A DNA stretch of 64,000 bases from CAMAVH01 sp036500145 (lineage in GTDB: Bacteria; Pseudomonadota; Alphaproteobacteria; SMXQ01). Within the stretch, counting starts at the first letter, position 1, and every line of letters starts with the position of its first letter. The DNA lies in the NCBI GenBank assembly GCA_036500145.1, contig DASYCO010000057.1, forward strand, positions 26,310-90,309. Direction: 5' to 3'. This document shows positions 61,620-64,000 of this stretch, one piece after another. Below the pieces are notes generated by a model, which did no database searches, was not told the origin of the DNA, and was given only the letters and a program-made list of their open reading frames with translations. Both the position numbers and the translations under genes were made by a program.

Positions 61620-62368
61620 CTGTCGGCCATAACGCCCGCGTCCCAGAGGTGGATGCCGCCGGTGAGGCCGGCGTCGTTGGAGCAAACATGGGTATGTTCA
61701 GGCAGCGGGCCTTTGAGCTTTGCCGCGTTGCCGCCCCCAAGATATAGCGTGTCGTAGTTGAGAAGCGTATGGACGATGTTGATCGCCTTGAGCACGCGAT
61801 GATTCCACTTCTTGGCGCCGCAGGCGTGGCGCGCCGCGTCGCCAATATACTCGTCGTAGGTTTTAGATCCGTGAATCGGATGGTGGCCCAGCTCGAGATG
61901 TGGCGCGAGCCGGCCATCGGTGAAGACGGCTGAGCCGAGGCCGGTGCCGAGCGTCAGGACGACCTCAAGGCCGTGCCCGGCAATGACCCCAAGTCCTTGC
62001 ACCTCGGCATCGTTGAGCAAGCGGACCGGCATGTCGAAATGCTGTGACAGGGCCTGTTCGAGGGGATAGTCGCGCCACCATTCGGTGCCCAAATGCGGTG
62101 CGGTGATGACCCGTCCATGCTGTACGACGCCTGGAAATCCGATGGAAATGCGATCGAAAGCGGGAAAGGATTCCACCATATCGAGGACGGCACGGAAAAA
62201 CGCATCCGGCGGGCAAGGGTGAGGCGTCGCGACGCGGTTCGGTTTCACCACCATTTTGCCGGCCCCGTCCAAGATGCAGGCCTTGATGCCCGTGCCGCCG
62301 ACATCAATCGCTAGGGTATACAAGTCGTGCCGCGTCTTCACGGGGCTAGGCTTCGCCATTTCATTCAT
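61616..62368 (-). CDS. ppgK: ROK kinase, polyphosphate-glucokinase-like
   Basis: A 250-residue ROK-family sugar kinase, start ATG 62368 overlapping rpiA's stop (ATGA). The phosphate loop is LAIDVGGTGIKACILDG (residues about 17-33), the sugar-binding Asp is in RLLNDAEVQGLGV, the adenine/phosphate loop is VVLTLGTGLGSAVF, and HLELGHHPIHG takes the place of the usual GHxxxC zinc segment. This segment and the short length fit polyphosphate-dependent glucokinases, which phosphorylate glucose with polyphosphate or ATP. It supplies glucose-6-phosphate for zwf nearby. Confidence 0.82.
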   Translation of the reverse strand: MNEMAKPSPVKTRHDLYTLAIDVGGTGIKACILDGAGKMVVKPNRVATPHPCPPDAFFRAVLDMVESFPAFDRISIGFPGVVQHGRVITAPHLGTEWWRDYPLEQALSQHFDMPVRLLNDAEVQGLGVIAGHGLEVVLTLGTGLGSAVFTDGRLAPHLELGHHPIHGSKTYDEYIGDAARHACGAKKWNHRVLKAINIVHTLLNYDTLYLGGGNAAKLKGPLPEHTHVCSNDAGLTGGIHLWDAGVMADR

Positions 62369-63048
62369 CTTTCGATGACCTCCACGCCCGTCTGGTGGCC
62401 GACGAGGACCATGGATGCCAAGCCAACGAACAGTCCGCTTTCGACAACGCCGGGGATCGCTGCCAATTTCGCTTCCAATGCTGCGGGGGCGGCTGATTGA
62501 TTCATGCTGCAGTCTGCAATGTAATTGCCGTTGTCGGTCGTGAAGGGAAGGGCCGCGGCCATGCGCAGTCGCGGCCGGCACCCCATCGCTTTGAGCCGGT
62601 CACATGTGACCTGCCAGCCGAATGGCAAGATCTCGACCGGAAGCGTGGCATAGGCCCCAAGGGAATCGGCCATCTTGGATTCGTCGACGACGACGATCAT
62701 GCGGTCGCTTGCCTTGGCGACGATTTTCTCGCGCAGCAACGCGCCGCCGAGCCCTTTGATGAGGGTGAGGTCGTGACGGAAGACTGCGTCGGCGCCATCG
62801 ATCGTGATGTGAATGGTGCGATGGTCCGAAAAATCCGTCAGGGGAATGCCATAGGCTCGCGCTAGAGCAGCTGTCTTCTCGGATGTTGCAATCCCGACGA
62901 TGCGCAATCCGTCTGCCATGCGGTCTCTCAAGGCTGCAATTGCGAAGGCGGCCGTCGTGCCGCTGCCGAGACCCACGACCATGTCGTTTTCGACTTCTGC
63001 CGCAGCGCGGACCGCCGCGGCACGCTTCTGTTCGATCTGGTTCAACAA
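62365..63048 (-). CDS. rpiA: Ribose-5-phosphate isomerase A
   Basis: A 227-residue RpiA interconverting ribose-5-phosphate and ribulose-5-phosphate. The motifs are VVGLGSGTTAAFAI near the N-terminus, TIDGADAVF, IKGLGGALLREKIVAKAS and VVVDESKMAD. A family-length protein starts at TTG 63048, after AGGAGG at 63061-63066 (reverse strand), with an unusually long 12-base spacing; ATC codons at the ideal distance are not standard starts. The longer open frame to 63189 is not needed. The stop overlaps the kinase ATG. The gap 63049-63479 holds the divergent promoters of this operon and zwf. Confidence 0.9.
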   Translation of the reverse strand: MLNQIEQKRAAAVRAAAEVENDMVVGLGSGTTAAFAIAALRDRMADGLRIVGIATSEKTAALARAYGIPLTDFSDHRTIHITIDGADAVFRHDLTLIKGLGGALLREKIVAKASDRMIVVVDESKMADSLGAYATLPVEILPFGWQVTCDRLKAMGCRPRLRMAAALPFTTDNGNYIADCSMNQSAAPAALEAKLAAIPGVVESGLFVGLASMVLVGHQTGVEVIER

Positions 63049-63479
63049 GATGATCGACGGCCTCCTAAGCGGCTTCGCTTGCCTTGTGTCCACAAGCGTT
63101 AAGCGCCCGCATGAGGGCGTGACGAGGAGCCACGATACGCGAAGGCCAGCTGCCTGACTCGAACCGCAACGACGAGGTTTGTTGCGCATTGTAAATCACA
63201 TCGCCATGAAAAGCGTAAGGCAACGCCAAGGCCGCTTTCACAGTTCCGGGACGTCTGTCACACGCGTTATCACTTTCTCGCTATTGGCTGGCGTCGTGGG
63301 GGCATTTTTCCAGATCTTCCTGCTTGAATGCACATGTGATCGCTGCTCGCGTCGAAGATGACCTACAGTCGAGAGGGGAACATGCTGTCACGGCTGGACG
63401 TTCAAGGGTCTGTGGCGGAGCTGGAGCTGCCTTGGTTCGTCGGGGGCGGCGCCGGCGAGAATTAGGAGAGTGCAGACAG

Positions 63480-64000
63480 ATGTCTTTGCCCCATTCCGAT
63501 GCCTTGGTCTTTTTCGGTGCGTCTGGCGATCTGGCCTACAAGAAGATATTCCCCGCGTTGCAGGCTTTGGTGCGCTGCGGCGACATGGATATTCCGATCA
63601 TCGGCGTGGCGCGCGCCGGCTGGTCCTTGGAGAAGTTGCGCGCCCGTGCGCGTGACAGTGTGGAGAACAGCGGGGGCTTTGACGAGCCTGCATTCGCGAA
63701 GTTGTCCGCTCGGCTCAAATTCATCGATGGCGACTACAACGATCCTTCAACTTACAGCCGTCTGAAGCAGGCGTTGAACGGCGCTTCTCGGCCCTTGCAC
63801 TATCTCGCTATTCCGCCCAGCCTGTTTGCGACGGTGGTCCAGGGCCTGGCAAGCGCCGACTGCGCGTCGGGGGCGCGGGTGGTGGTCGAGAAGCCGTTTG
63901 GCCGCGACCTCGCCTCCGCACGGGCGCTCAATCGCACGCTGCACGAAGTCTTTCCCGAATCGTCGGTGTTTCGCATCGACCATTATCTCGGGAAAGAGGC
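63480..64000 (+). CDS. zwf: Glucose-6-phosphate 1-dehydrogenase, 3' end cut by window edge
   Basis: From ATG 63480 (AGGAG 9-10 bases upstream) the frame is open to the window end, giving 173 residues of the N-terminal half. The NADP+-binding motif is LVFFGASGDLAYKKIFPAL, the middle reads HYLAIPPSLFATVVQGL, RVVVEKPFGRDLASARALN is the conserved EKPFG segment, and RIDHYLGKEA is the catalytic-site signature. It is the first enzyme of the oxidative pentose phosphate route; together with rpiA and the glucokinase-like kinase it forms a sugar-phosphate cluster. Confidence 0.93.
   Translation, partial: MSLPHSDALVFFGASGDLAYKKIFPALQALVRCGDMDIPIIGVARAGWSLEKLRARARDSVENSGGFDEPAFAKLSARLKFIDGDYNDPSTYSRLKQALNGASRPLHYLAIPPSLFATVVQGLASADCASGARVVVEKPFGRDLASARALNRTLHEVFPESSVFRIDHYLGKE

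Noticed and set aside
63179..63361. A 60-codon frame between rpiA and zwf
   Set aside because: No ribosome site or recognisable domain; it lies in the promoter gap.

Overview
The window is a roughly 67% G+C stretch of an alphaproteobacterial chromosome. The evidence is a CcrM-type GANTC methylase next to rnhB, a DUF721/DciA gene divergent from mutY, the uracil-DNA glycosylase / ETF-QO / TPR lipoprotein / ispE order, and several Bug (TctC-like) solute receptors. I cannot name the genus from sequence alone; a soil- or water-dwelling Hyphomicrobiales/Reyranellales/Rhodospirillales-like organism is the best guess.

Layout. (1) 1-21.2 kb is mostly housekeeping: DUF721, mutY, a Bug receptor, an NMT1-like protein, selO, a Kelch protein, ccrM (with six GANTC sites and a DnaA-box-like site in front of it), a GIY-YIG protein flanked by palindromic repeats, rnhB, a CPA2 antiporter, a PA0069-type radical SAM protein, a voltage-gated channel with a TLEGWAD filter, a DUF853 ATPase, moaB, a soluble lytic transglycosylase, a family-4-like UDG and ETF-QO. 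(2) 21.2-30.2 kb is a metabolic/transport insert: a double-length ABC permease, two VOC proteins, two paralogous binding proteins and a TPP-dependent enzyme. Its two divergent intergenic regions share three conserved blocks, so the cluster looks like one regulon. (3) 30.5-36.1 kb returns to core: TPR lipoprotein, ispE and three consecutive genes sharing a small ribbon-helix-helix-like module (one also has SEL1 and peptidoglycan-binding domains).

(4) 36.2-59.5 kb is accessory. It opens at tRNA-Gln(UUG), whose 3' end and downstream flank are repeated 2.46 kb later around an isochorismatase-family hydrolase and another Bug receptor. Then comes a lower-G+C module of an MBL-fold protein, a small membrane protein and an E1(ThiF)-JAB fusion, resembling bacterial ubiquitin-like conjugation loci. 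Two large autotransporters with linked luxR sequence are direct repeats of about 4.1-4.4 kb. Between them sit LuxR, DUF805, an exonuclease, a ParS/RES toxin-antitoxin pair, a secreted nuclease, tRNA-Leu(UAA), a tyrosine recombinase and a LysR remnant. An inverse-autotransporter (intimin/invasin-type barrel) gene follows.

(5) 59.7-64 kb holds an ECF sigma factor, a winged-helix-like regulator and a sugar-phosphate cluster: HAD fragment, ROK/polyphosphate-glucokinase-like kinase and rpiA in one overlapping operon, with zwf divergent and cut by the window edge.

No rRNA or CRISPR array was seen.
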